A DNA stretch of 39,027 nucleotides from Planctomycetota bacterium (GTDB taxonomy: Bacteria; Planctomycetota; Planctomycetia; Pirellulales; PALSA-1355). Positions within the stretch are counted from its first letter, which is position 1; each line of letters begins with the position of its first letter. The notes under the pieces were generated by a model. It ran no database searches. It worked only from the letters and a program-made list of their open reading frames with translations, and was not told the DNA's origin. The stretch spans positions 1-39,027 of the forward strand of contig QQVE01000031.1 of the NCBI GenBank assembly GCA_003389325.1. The letters are read 5' to 3'. Positions 9,301-16,418 of this stretch are shown piece by piece. The position numbers and the translations under genes are program-made.

Positions 9301-10177
9301 GGAGCCGGATCGGCGCGTGACGATCGCCATTGGGCTGGCGCAGCAACCCGACGACGAAAACTGGCCGTATTTGTTGCGTTCGCTGTCGATCGTCGAAGGC
9401 GCAGCGGCGCAGGAAGTCATGATGCGGCTGTCGCAAGTCGACCAGCGCCCCAACCGGGACGAGGCGGAAGTGTACCGCCAGGTCATTCTGCGCGGACTGC
9501 TGTTGGGCGAAAACGGCAGCCGCCGGGCGGTCGCCTTGCTGGAGAAATGGACCGGCCAGCCGCAAAGCGCCCCCGGCGATCCGTGGGACCAGTCGCTGGC
9601 CGCCTGGCAGCAGTGGTTTGCCAAGACGTATCCCAACTCACCGCCGGCCACGTTGCCGGTCGACGACGAACAAAACCACTGGACATACCAGGAACTGCTC
9701 AGCTATCTGACCGGCCCTGACGGTTCCTCCGGCGTGGCTCAGCGAGGCGCCCAAATCTTTGAAAAGGCGCAGTGCGTCAAGTGCCACCGCTACGGCAACC
9801 GCGGCGACACGGTCGGTCCCGACCTGACCAACGTCCGCAAGCGTTTCCAGACGAAGGAGATCCTCGAGTCGGTCTTGTTCCCCTCGCAAGTGATCTCGGA
9901 TCAATACGCCAGCCAGACGGTGATCACCAACGACGGCAAGACCTATGCCGGCCTGGTGGCTCCCGGCGCCGGTGGCACGGTCGTCGTGCTGCAGGCTAAC
10001 GGCGAGAAAGTCGAGATCCCCGAGGACGAGATCGACCAGCAGGCACGCAACAAGACTTCGGCCATGCCCGAGGGCTTGCTCAACGAGCTGACGCTGGAGG
10101 AGATCGCCGACCTGTTCGCCTATCTCTCCAGCCGTCCGCGCCATGAACTGGTGCGGCGGCCCGTGCGTGCCAAATAG
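6371..10177 (+). CDS. secreted PVC-type propeller/HEAT/cytochrome c protein with N-terminal beta-sandwich
   Basis: The protein has 1268 residues. It begins with a signal peptide (about 1-35, IARSLAVLACAASSAWL) and then has a beta-sandwich of sugar-binding look (about 37-175: AEWIWSP, YELFVNGKFVGKG, NTVAVKAENT). A six-bladed glucose/sorbosone-dehydrogenase-like propeller of the PVC family follows (about 195-580: GLQNPYDLVFNQDGELF, GPDGWLYFCTGG), then HEAT-like helices (about 610-1040), then a cytochrome c with CVKCH at 1135-1139. The tail MPEGLLNELTLEEIADLFAYL supplies the probable distal methionine ligand. Such proteins are periplasmic and thought to oxidise polymers or sugars and pass electrons to the haem. 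The start is chosen for the signal peptide; upstream frames lack one. It appears monocistronic. Confidence 0.9.
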   Translation: MRNHSQPRRAAIARSLAVLACAASSAWLTCATAGAKEAEWIWSPAYEKELAPQGECYFRKTFELASPQGGTIQVAADDNYELFVNGKFVGKGENWKVLDVYDITKHLVDGPNTVAVKAENTEGGSAGVVARVVVQHDGDTKVEHSTDETWNTALKEFPRWHDADFDDGQWLAARSFGMLNATLPWGNEVIVDGDSGRYRVTPEFLVEWVIGPEKTGSLICMTFDEFGQIIAAQENGPLVLVKDSNKDGLVDEVTPYCEEIKNCQGLLAVSGKVYAVGEGPEGAALYELSDDDQNGHIEQVKTVLKFEGEMGEHGPHALTLGPDGLIYMLLGNFTERVRKFESSSPYRNFYEGDLLTPRYEDASGHAVGVKAPGGTIIRTDFAGTAVEAYAGGLQNPYDLVFNQDGELFTCDSDMEWDSGMPWYRPTRLNHVAAGAEFGWRSGWSKWPEYFVDSLPPTMELGRGSPAGMEVYDHFMFPVRYHNALFVCDWSRGRILAIRTRPHGSTYKATAEVFLEGQPLNATDIEVGPDGWLYFCTGGRETEGGIYRVVWEGKVPPEILDRGQGLTAAINQPQLGSAWARQKIALTKQQLGPNWGRELAQFVQNPRNRAQKRVRALELLQLFGPYPQPSLLIVASKDRSPALRVKAAYLMGINADKSTEQRLIQLLGDEDLSVQRAAAEALARSGGSPPAERLVPLLASPDRHVAWSAARLLERMPTAHWDTEILEQPNPRAFLVGSMALLTTSPPRATIDEVLDRCQSLLAGYLTDDDFIYLLRVVQLGLIKGHITGDEVATLRSKLSAEYPAQDHRMNRELVRLLVYLQEPTMAERLVEQLHTDVPSVEKMQILTHARFLTAGWTLPLKLEMLKAYEEARAIEGGHSFEGYVENVSRDFFANFNEEEQRLVLADGVQWPTSALSVLAKLPKNPTPETLREIEALDAQVAKLDSEAAKRLRIGICAVLGASGDPDAMAYLRELYDAEPDRRVTIAIGLAQQPDDENWPYLLRSLSIVEGAAAQEVMMRLSQVDQRPNRDEAEVYRQVILRGLLLGENGSRRAVALLEKWTGQPQSAPGDPWDQSLAAWQQWFAKTYPNSPPATLPVDDEQNHWTYQELLSYLTGPDGSSGVAQRGAQIFEKAQCVKCHRYGNRGDTVGPDLTNVRKRFQTKEILESVLFPSQVISDQYASQTVITNDGKTYAGLVAPGAGGTVVVLQANGEKVEIPEDEIDQQARNKTSAMPEGLLNELTLEEIADLFAYLSSRPRHELVRRPVRAK

Positions 10178-10219
10178 CCGCACACGGGGTGGACGTGCAC
10201 CAAGCGAGCAGGCGGCCGC

Positions 10220-11650
10220 CTAGCCGGGCGAGCCGGCCGGTTCGCCGATCCGCTCGTCGACCGCGGCAAGCGGCAGGCGGACGGTGAACGTCGTGCCGCG
10301 GCCCAGCGTGCTCTCCACTGCGATCGTGCCGCCGTGCGCCTCGACGATCGACTGGCAGATGCTCAGGCCCAGCCCGTTGCCGGCGGTGAGATCCTCGCGG
10401 TGCCGCGACTTGTCGCCGCGGTAGAAGCGGTCGAACACGTGCGGCAGATCTTCGGGGCCGATGCCCGGTCCGGTGTCGGTGACCATCAGTGCCAGTTGCC
10501 CCACGTCGTCGTCGCTGCGCAGGGCGACGACCAGGCGGCCGCCGGCGGGCGTGAACTTCAAGGCGTTGTCGATCAGGTTGTTGACCACCTGCCGCAGGCG
10601 ATCGGCGTCGCCCGAGGCCATGATCCCGTCGGCCACGTAGTCTACCAGCTCGATGCGCCGCTCTTCGGCCACGCCGCGAAACATGTCCAGCGAACGCTCC
10701 ACGACCCGGGTAAACGCCACGGGCCGTGGCGTTACTACCGTCCGCTGGATGTCGGTTTCGGCCAGCAGCAGCAACTGGTTGACCAGCACGCCGAGCTGGC
10801 CGCATTCATCGGCGATCTCGCCCAGCGTTTCCTGATACTCTTCGACCGTGCGATCGCTGGCCAGGATCACTTCAACCGAGCTCTGTAGTGCCGCCAGCGG
10901 CGAGCGCAGCTCGTGGGCCGCATTGGCCACAAACTCGCGGTTGCGCTCCAGGTAGTCGCGCAGCAGATCGAGAAAGCGGTTGATCGTCAGCGAGAGTTTA
11001 TCCAACTCGTCGCCGGTGCCGCGAATGGGCAACCGTTCTTCGAGATGGCTGGGGCGCAAACGTGCCGCGGTCGTAATGATTCGCGCCAGCGGGCGCGTGG
11101 CCCGACCGGCCAGAAAATATCCCAACAGCGGCGCCACGAAGACAATCATCGCGCCGGCGGCCATCATCAACCGGCTGAGCTTGGCCACGTCGTTCTCGAT
11201 CATGTCCAGCGAAGCCCCCACCCGCACGGTGTAGTCGGGCAGACCGTCGTGCTCGACTTGCCGCGTGGCGACGCGGTATCCGTCGAACGAGACCAGGCCC
11301 GTCGTGGTCGAGGCTTTGGAGAGATCGGGTGGCTCGCCGCTGGTCCAGACGACCTTGCCGTCGGGATCGAGCAGTTGCACGAACAGATCGCGATCCAGGT
11401 GCGCCTGGGCCTTGCGCTCCATCTCGTTGAAGATCTCGTCCCGGTCGGGATAGAACCGCTCCACGGCCAGGGCCACTTCGTTGGCGTCGTCGACCAGCAC
11501 GTGGTCGTTTTCGGCGATCAGGGTGTAACGCAGCGCTTCGCGCACCCCCAGCAGCGTGGCCACAACGATCAGTAGCACCGCCGCGGTGTTCCAGGCGCTG
11601 AGACGGAACCGCAGCGAGCGGAAAAATGATTCAAGATGCTCGAAGCGCAT
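10220..11650 (-). CDS. membrane sensor histidine kinase of two-component system
   Basis: The protein has 476 residues. Membrane segments lie at about 20-40 and 162-182 and bracket a periplasmic sensor of about 120 residues. A HAMP linker covers 183-235. The HisKA box FVANAAHELRSPL places the phosphoacceptor at His246. The ATPase N box is NNLIDNALKF (357-366), the G1 box DTGPGIG (392-398) and the G2 box GNGLGLSI (424-431). It is of the CusS/heavy-metal-sensor or QseC-like class; the ligand is unknown. It overlaps the response regulator gene by 20 bp and follows it in the same operon. The divergent SulP and UspA genes are plausible targets. Confidence 0.93.
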   Translation of the reverse strand: MRFEHLESFFRSLRFRLSAWNTAAVLLIVVATLLGVREALRYTLIAENDHVLVDDANEVALAVERFYPDRDEIFNEMERKAQAHLDRDLFVQLLDPDGKVVWTSGEPPDLSKASTTTGLVSFDGYRVATRQVEHDGLPDYTVRVGASLDMIENDVAKLSRLMMAAGAMIVFVAPLLGYFLAGRATRPLARIITTAARLRPSHLEERLPIRGTGDELDKLSLTINRFLDLLRDYLERNREFVANAAHELRSPLAALQSSVEVILASDRTVEEYQETLGEIADECGQLGVLVNQLLLLAETDIQRTVVTPRPVAFTRVVERSLDMFRGVAEERRIELVDYVADGIMASGDADRLRQVVNNLIDNALKFTPAGGRLVVALRSDDDVGQLALMVTDTGPGIGPEDLPHVFDRFYRGDKSRHREDLTAGNGLGLSICQSIVEAHGGTIAVESTLGRGTTFTVRLPLAAVDERIGEPAGSPG

Positions 11651-12302
11651 AACCGCGCCCCCGCACGGTCTGGATCACGGATTTGTCGTATCCCTTGTCC
11701 AGTTTACCCCGCAATCGGTTGATGTGCACTTCGATCACGTTGGTCGCGCCTTCCCAGTTCGATTCCCACAGGTGCTCGCACAACATCCGCCGCGTGACGA
11801 TGTGGCCCGCGTACCGCATTAGCAGTTCCAGCAGGCTGAACTCCGTGGGCGTCAATTCGATCTCGCGGCCGTCACGCGTGACCCGGCGGGTGGTCAAATC
11901 GAGGGCCAGCGGGCCGGCCTGCATGACCGCCGAGGGACGGCTCGCCGTGCGGCGGCAGACGGCTTCCAGCCGGGCCATCAGTTCGACCAGCGCGAAGGGC
12001 TTGACCACGTAGTCGTCGGCGCCGGCTTGCAAACCGCTGACGCGATCCTCGACGGCGCCCATGGCCGTCAGCACGATGACGGGCGTGCGCACGCCGCGGT
12101 CGCGCAGCTCTTGCAGCACTTCGAGTCCCGGGCGGCCCGGCAGCATCAAGTCGAGAACGATCGCATCGTATTGCTGGGCCGCGGCCAATTCGAGACCGCG
12201 CAAACCGTCCTTGGCCCAACTGCAACCGTGACCCGCCTCGCAAAGACCCTGCCGGAGTGATTTGCCGATCTGGGGATCGTCTTCAATGACCAGCAGTTCC
12301 AC
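11631..12302 (-). CDS. OmpR/PhoB-family response regulator
   Basis: The protein has 223 residues. The receiver domain (1-115) has the acidic pair ED at 7-8, phosphoacceptor Asp51 in VLDLMLPGRPG, Thr79 and Lys101 in YVVKPF. The C-terminal winged helix (about 128-221) contains LTPTEFSLLELLMRYAG and VIEVHINRLRGKLD, and ends in the usual VRGRGYAL. The start is GTG 12302, because the protein then begins at the first receiver strand (ELLVIEDD). It overlaps the histidine kinase by 20 bp. Two TTAC-N6-GTAA palindromes 110-150 bp upstream are candidates for its own binding sites. Confidence 0.95.
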   Translation of the reverse strand: MELLVIEDDPQIGKSLRQGLCEAGHGCSWAKDGLRGLELAAAQQYDAIVLDLMLPGRPGLEVLQELRDRGVRTPVIVLTAMGAVEDRVSGLQAGADDYVVKPFALVELMARLEAVCRRTASRPSAVMQAGPLALDLTTRRVTRDGREIELTPTEFSLLELLMRYAGHIVTRRMLCEHLWESNWEGATNVIEVHINRLRGKLDKGYDKSVIQTVRGRGYALRAS

Positions 12303-12323
12303 TTGATATCTCGGCGGAAAGCG

Positions 12324-12350
12324 GGAGCACCCCGATACGCCGGGTGCTCC
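12324..12350 (-). repeat. 9-bp inverted repeat in response-regulator leader
   Basis: GGAGCACCC (12324-12332) and GGGTGCTCC (12342-12350) pair perfectly around a 9-nt loop. If transcription starts just below the TATAAT at 12360-12365, this hairpin forms the very 5' end of the two-component mRNA. Such 5' hairpins can stabilise a message; a protein-binding role is equally possible. Confidence 0.6.
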
Positions 12351-12359
12351 ATTGCTTCA

Positions 12360-12365
12360 ATTATA
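12360..12365 (-). promoter_or_regulatory. -10 box of the two-component operon
   Basis: A perfect TATAAT on the minus strand lies 58 bp before the GTG start. The hexamer 17 bp upstream (TATTCG) is a poor -35, as expected for a promoter that needs an activator. The twin palindromes lie upstream at activator distance. Confidence 0.5.
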
Positions 12366-12411
12366 CCGAGCGCGTCCAGCATCGAATAAGCCCCGGGAAC
12401 CGGCGGCCACC

Positions 12412-12452
12412 TTACAACTTCGTAAGGATTGCGGTTCCTTACGGATTTGTAA
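12412..12452. promoter_or_regulatory. two TTAC-N6-GTAA palindromes, candidate response-regulator sites
   Basis: TTACAACTTCGTAA (12412-12425) and TTACGGATTTGTAA (12439-12452) share TTAC and GTAA arms and start 27 bp apart, which is two and a half helical turns. Paired sites with conserved half-sites are what dimers of OmpR-family regulators use. They sit in a GC-rich genome, where such AT-biased words are rare by chance. Binding by the adjacent regulator is inference. Confidence 0.6.
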
Positions 12453-12547
12453 CCACTTCGCCGGACGCGCTCTTCTCGGCGCGGCTTATATTCCATTTTG
12501 TCATTTATCACCCCGGCGCAAGTCCCTCCCGAAAGCCCTCCACGCGA

Positions 12548-14287
12548 ATGAGCACTGCAACGGAAATCGCGGCGCCAAAACCCGTCACCCATCGACAAGA
12601 TAAACCTCAAAACGGCCTGGCAGGGCTGAAGCACTGGCGCTACGACTTGCGCAGCGGGTTCATGGTGGCCATGATCTCCCTGCCCTTCTCGATGGGCATT
12701 GCGATCACCTCGGGCGCCCCGCCGGTGTGCGGCATCATGTCGGCCGTGATCGCCGGCTTCGTGCTGCCCTTTATGGGCGGCTCGTACGTCACGATCAGCG
12801 GACCCGCGGCGGGCCTGGCCCCGGCGCTGTTTGCCGGCATGATCGCCCTGGGCGACGGCGACCTGGCCGTCGGTTATCCGCGCGTACTGGTGGCCATTTG
12901 CATCGCGGGCGTGGTGCAGTTCGTACTGGCGAAGCTCAAGGTGGCGCGGCTAAGCGCCATCTTTCCCGCCGCGGCGATCGAGGGCATGCTGGCCGCTATC
13001 GGCCTGCTGATCATCGTCAAGCAGATCCCGCTGTTCTTCGGCGTGCCGTTCGAGGGGCACGAGTTCTGGCACATCCTCCGCGAAGTGCCGCAACAACTCA
13101 GCGCCATACATCCCGAGGTGTTCTGGCTGGGCGTGGGCTGCACCGCGCTGATCTTCACGCTCGCGGCGCTGCCGGGCCGGTTGTTCAAGATCATGCCGCC
13201 GGCCATGTGGGCCTTCGTGCTGGGGACGGTCGTGGCCCAGTTCTTTCTGCCGATCTCTCCGGAAAACTTGATTCACGTTCCCGACGCCCCGCTCAAGAAC
13301 GGCATCGTGCTGCCCGACTTTCGAGGCGTCTTCGCCCATAGCGAGCTGTGGGGATCGCTGGCGGTGGTGGTCGTCACGCTCGTGCTGATCGATGGGGCCG
13401 AATCGCTGGCCACGATCGCCGCGGTCGACAAGCTCGATCCCTACCGACGCAAGTCCGATCCCGACCGCACGCTGCTGGCGATGGGCACCTCGAACGTCGC
13501 CTCGAGCCTGCTGGGCGGGCTGACCATCATTCCCGGCATCGTCAAGAGCACCGCCAACATCCTCGGCGGCGGACGCACGCAGTGGGCCAACTTCTACAAC
13601 GCCTGCTTTCTGCTCTCGTTCCTGTTCTTTGCCCGCGGGCTGATCAACATGGTGCCCACCTGCGTGCTGGCCTCGATCCTGATCTTTATCGGCTACAAGC
13701 TCTGCCGTCCGAAGGTCTGGAAGCACATGGCCAGCGTCGGCAAGGAGCAGTTGTTCATCTTCGCCACCACCGTCGTGGTGACGGTCTCGACCGATCTGCT
13801 GATCGGGCTGGCCGCGGGCGTCGGGATTAAGTTCGTCCTGTGCCTGTGGTACAATCTTGGCGGTGTTCTCACCGGGCAGGGCTGGCCGCGGCGGCTTGCG
13901 CAAAGCTGCGGCGATCTAGTTCGCAATCCGGTCGGTCGCCGAGAGTTTGCCGAAGGCACCTACGAGCTGCACGTGGATCGGCCGATGGTGTGCTTCAACC
14001 TGTTCCACCTGATTCGCGAGATGGATCGCATTCCTAAGAACGCGAAGCAGGTGAACTTGCAGATATCGGACAAGGTCACGCTGATCGATCACACGACGTG
14101 CGAGAACCTGTTGCACTACATGGATCAGTTCAACAATTCGAACGGGGCCGGCCGACCGCGGCTGGAATTGCAGGGTTTCGCCGAGATGCGGCAAACGACG
14201 CCCGATGAATCGTCGATCCGCCTCCCCAACCGCCGCGACGCACTGCCGATGTCGACCGCGTGTAGGAAAGGAAACGACGTTGTTTAG
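12548..14287 (+). CDS. SulP-family inorganic anion transporter
   Basis: The protein has 579 residues. The transport core has about a dozen hydrophobic segments (residues about 35-435) with SulP signatures: ITSGAPPVCGIMSAVIAG, MGGSYVTISGPAAGLAPALF and the later ATIAAVDKLDPYRRKSDPDR region. A short STAS-like domain follows (about 470-560, with LIDHTTCENLLHYM). SulP proteins move sulfate, bicarbonate or other anions; the substrate cannot be read here. The start ATG 12548 comes just before MSTATEIAAP, and an in-frame upstream extension is unlike SulP N-termini. The 3' end overlaps the UspA start by 8 nt. The divergent two-component system probably regulates it. Confidence 0.9.
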   Translation: MSTATEIAAPKPVTHRQDKPQNGLAGLKHWRYDLRSGFMVAMISLPFSMGIAITSGAPPVCGIMSAVIAGFVLPFMGGSYVTISGPAAGLAPALFAGMIALGDGDLAVGYPRVLVAICIAGVVQFVLAKLKVARLSAIFPAAAIEGMLAAIGLLIIVKQIPLFFGVPFEGHEFWHILREVPQQLSAIHPEVFWLGVGCTALIFTLAALPGRLFKIMPPAMWAFVLGTVVAQFFLPISPENLIHVPDAPLKNGIVLPDFRGVFAHSELWGSLAVVVVTLVLIDGAESLATIAAVDKLDPYRRKSDPDRTLLAMGTSNVASSLLGGLTIIPGIVKSTANILGGGRTQWANFYNACFLLSFLFFARGLINMVPTCVLASILIFIGYKLCRPKVWKHMASVGKEQLFIFATTVVVTVSTDLLIGLAAGVGIKFVLCLWYNLGGVLTGQGWPRRLAQSCGDLVRNPVGRREFAEGTYELHVDRPMVCFNLFHLIREMDRIPKNAKQVNLQISDKVTLIDHTTCENLLHYMDQFNNSNGAGRPRLELQGFAEMRQTTPDESSIRLPNRRDALPMSTACRKGNDVV

Positions 14288-15197
14288 GCGGATCCTGGTG
14301 CCGCTCGACGGCTCTCCTCAAGGCGAGCACGCGCTGCCGCTGGCCGCCGTGATCGCCGAGAAGTCGGGCGCCACGCTGCACCTGGTGCTGGTGCACGAAC
14401 CCGACGCGTACACCGAGTACGGCGCGGCCAGCTTCGAAGACTTCGACGAGGAGAGCAAGGCCAAGGAAGTGGCCTACCTCAATGCCGTGCTCGAACGGCT
14501 CACCTCGGCCACGTCGATCACGGCCGAAGTCCACCACCTCGAAGGCGTCATCGAAGAGACGCTGGCCGCCGAAGTCACGAGCCGCGAAATCGATCTTGTG
14601 GTGATGAACGCCCACGGCTGGGGCTTCACCTCGCGGGCGCTGCTGGGCAGCGTGTCCGACTACCTGATGCGAAACCTCGAGGTGCCGCTGCTGTTGATGC
14701 ACGCCCACGATCAATCGGGCGAAGAGGGACCGAGCCGACCGACGTCGATCAAGCGCGTGCTGGTTCCGCTGGACGGATCGGAGCTGGCCGCCTCGATTCT
14801 CGGACCCGCCGAGCAATTGGGCGAGGTGTGGGATGCCGAGTACCGCCTGGTCCGCGTCGTGCCCGCACCGAGCTCGCTGTTCGGCATGCTGGGTAGCGAC
14901 AAGGGAGCTTCCGACGCGGCGCTGCTCGAGCAGCCGCGCCAGAACGCGGAGCAGTATCTGGAAAAGGCGTCGGCAGCGCTGCGCGAGCGGAATCACACAG
15001 TCAGCACGCAGGTGCTCGTACACCGCCAGGCCGCGGCCGGCATCCTGCAAGAGGCCGCCGAGTCGGGGTGCGACGCCATTGCCATCTCCACCTCGGGCCG
15101 CGGCGGACTTTCGCGGCTGCTGGTCGGTAGCGTGGCCGACAAGGTCGTGCGCGGCGCCGAGCGGCCCGTGCTGGTCTATCGCCCGGGGCCGGGCTGA
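14280..15197 (+). CDS. tandem-domain universal stress protein (UspA family)
   Basis: The protein has 305 residues with two UspA domains: residues 1-140 (FRRILVPLDGS, VVMNAHGWG) and about 155-303 (IKRVLVPLDGSELA, ending GRGGLSRLLVGSVADKV then RPVLVYR). The second domain keeps most of the ATP-binding G-x9-G-S signature; the first keeps it only partly. The start is probably TTG 14280, preceded by AGGAAAGG, with the first residues lying at the first strand. This overlaps the SulP stop by 8 nt. Pairing with a SulP transporter suggests the Usp protein senses nucleotide and tunes the transporter, which is inference. An upstream ATG at 14205 is possible but has a long overlap. Confidence 0.9.
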   Translation: MFRRILVPLDGSPQGEHALPLAAVIAEKSGATLHLVLVHEPDAYTEYGAASFEDFDEESKAKEVAYLNAVLERLTSATSITAEVHHLEGVIEETLAAEVTSREIDLVVMNAHGWGFTSRALLGSVSDYLMRNLEVPLLLMHAHDQSGEEGPSRPTSIKRVLVPLDGSELAASILGPAEQLGEVWDAEYRLVRVVPAPSSLFGMLGSDKGASDAALLEQPRQNAEQYLEKASAALRERNHTVSTQVLVHRQAAAGILQEAAESGCDAIAISTSGRGGLSRLLVGSVADKVVRGAERPVLVYRPGPG

Positions 15198-15237
15198 GCG
15201 GCCTCCAAGCCGCCTCGCCGCCAAGGGGTCGACGCCC

Positions 15238-15243
15238 TATAAT
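15238..15243 (+). promoter_or_regulatory. candidate -10 box of prfB
   Basis: A perfect TATAAT lies 48 bp before the prfB ATG, in the short spacer after the UspA gene. No clear -35 element is seen at 17 bp, so the assignment rests on the -10 match and position. Confidence 0.45.
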
Positions 15244-15291
15244 GGGTCGCTTGACCTTCTGGCCACCGCGTCGCCCTAGCCGAGTGCCATC

Positions 15292-16384
15292 ATGGACCGT
15301 GAATTGATCGATCGAGCCCAGGCCATCCAAGAGCGGATCGTCCAACTACGAGACTCTCTTTGACCACGCGGCCAAGCAGAGCGAAGCCGAGGACATCGAA
15401 AAGCAGATGGCCCAACCCGGCTTCTGGGACAACCAGGAACAGGCCCAGGCCACGATCGGCGAATTGAAGTCGATCAACGCCGTGCTCAAACCGCTCGACG
15501 AGGCGATCGCCGCCGGCGAGGACTTGGCCGTGCTCGTGGAGATGGCCGATGAGGACGCGTCGCTCGAGGCCGAGGTGGCTCCCGAGGTCGACCGCATCGA
15601 GAAGCTGGTCGGCGAACTGGAACTCAAGGGTCTGCTCAGCGGCCCCTACGACTCCAAGGGCGCCATCCTCACTCTCCACGCCCGCGACGGCGGCACCGAC
15701 GCCAACGACTGGGCCGAGATGCTACTGCGAATGTACATCGCCTGGGCCCAGAAGCACGACTACGACGTCGAGATCCTCGATCGCCAGGACGACATCGTGG
15801 CCGGCATCCAAAGCGCCGCGCTGGCCGTGCGCGGACCGATGGCCTACGGCTACCTGAAGGGCGAGACCGGCATGCATCGCCTGGTGCGGATCAGCCCTTT
15901 CAACTCCGAAGGCAAACGGCAGACGAGCTTTGCGGCGGTTGATGTTTCGCCCGAGATCAGCGACGCGGTCGACGTCGAGCTGGTCGACGCGGATATCCGC
16001 GAGGACGTGTTTCGCGCCAGTGGTGCCGGCGGCCAGCACGTCAACAAGACCTCGAGCGCCATCCGGCTGACGCACATTCCCACCGGCATCGTCGTGCAGT
16101 GCCAGAACGAGCGTTCGCAGCACAAGAACCGCGCCACGGCGCTCAAGATGTTGCGGGCACGGCTAGCCCGGATCGAAGAAGAAAAGCGCGAGGCCGAGCA
16201 AGCGGCCAAGTACCAGGAGAAGGCCAAGACCGGCTTCGGCTCGCAGATCCGCAACTATTTCCTGCACCCCGACCAGCGCGTGAAGGACGTGCGCACCGGC
16301 TACTACGTGGGGAATTTCCAGAGCGTGCTGGACGGAAACCTCGACGGCTTTCTCGACGCGTATCTGCGCTGGAGAGCGGCGTAG
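15292..16384 (+). CDS. prfB: peptide chain release factor 2, read through a programmed +1 frameshift
   Basis: RF2 recognises UAA and UGA and triggers peptide release. Codons 1-23 (15292-15360) end at an in-frame TGA (15361-15363) after CTT; shifting +1 continues from 15362 and gives 363 residues, the normal RF2 length. The stop-recognition tripeptide SPF is at 201-203 and the catalytic GGQ at 246-248 ([12 protein letters not shown]), close to their positions in E. coli RF2. The slip site CTTTGAC is canonical and lets RF2 set its own level. The upstream Shine-Dalgarno stimulator is reduced to GAG. Start ATG 15292 begins [10 protein letters not shown]. Annotators that ignore the shift would start at 15407. 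Confidence 0.95.
15343..15364 (+). promoter_or_regulatory. prfB: prfB programmed +1 frameshift site
   Basis: The slip heptamer CTTTGAC is at 15358-15364, with TGA at 15361-15363 in the starting frame. In the classical site AGGGGG lies three bases before CTT; here that place holds CGAGAC, giving only a three-base anti-Shine-Dalgarno match. Confidence 0.9.
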
Positions 16385-16418
16385 CGCGCGTCGCGGAGAT
16401 GCCAAGCCGCCTTGGGCT

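Larger units (their letters stand above)
12303..12547. promoter_or_regulatory. shared control region, two-component system / SulP-UspA
   Basis: This 245-bp divergent spacer holds, from left to right, a 9-bp inverted repeat (12324-12350) in the response-regulator leader, a leftward TATAAT (12360-12365), and two 14-bp TTAC-N6-GTAA palindromes 27 bp apart (12412-12452). A TATATT box reading rightward lies at 12487-12492. The layout fits a response regulator binding between the two promoters. Confidence 0.6.

Noticed and set aside
6329..9565. A 1078-codon open frame antisense to the PVC-type gene
   Set aside because: Composition is His/Gln/Arg-rich without domain character; it mirrors the third-position GC bias of the real gene on the other strand.
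12344..12547. N-terminal extension of the SulP protein into the control region
   Set aside because: It would cover the palindromes and has no SulP similarity; MSTATEIAAP at 12548 is the sensible start.
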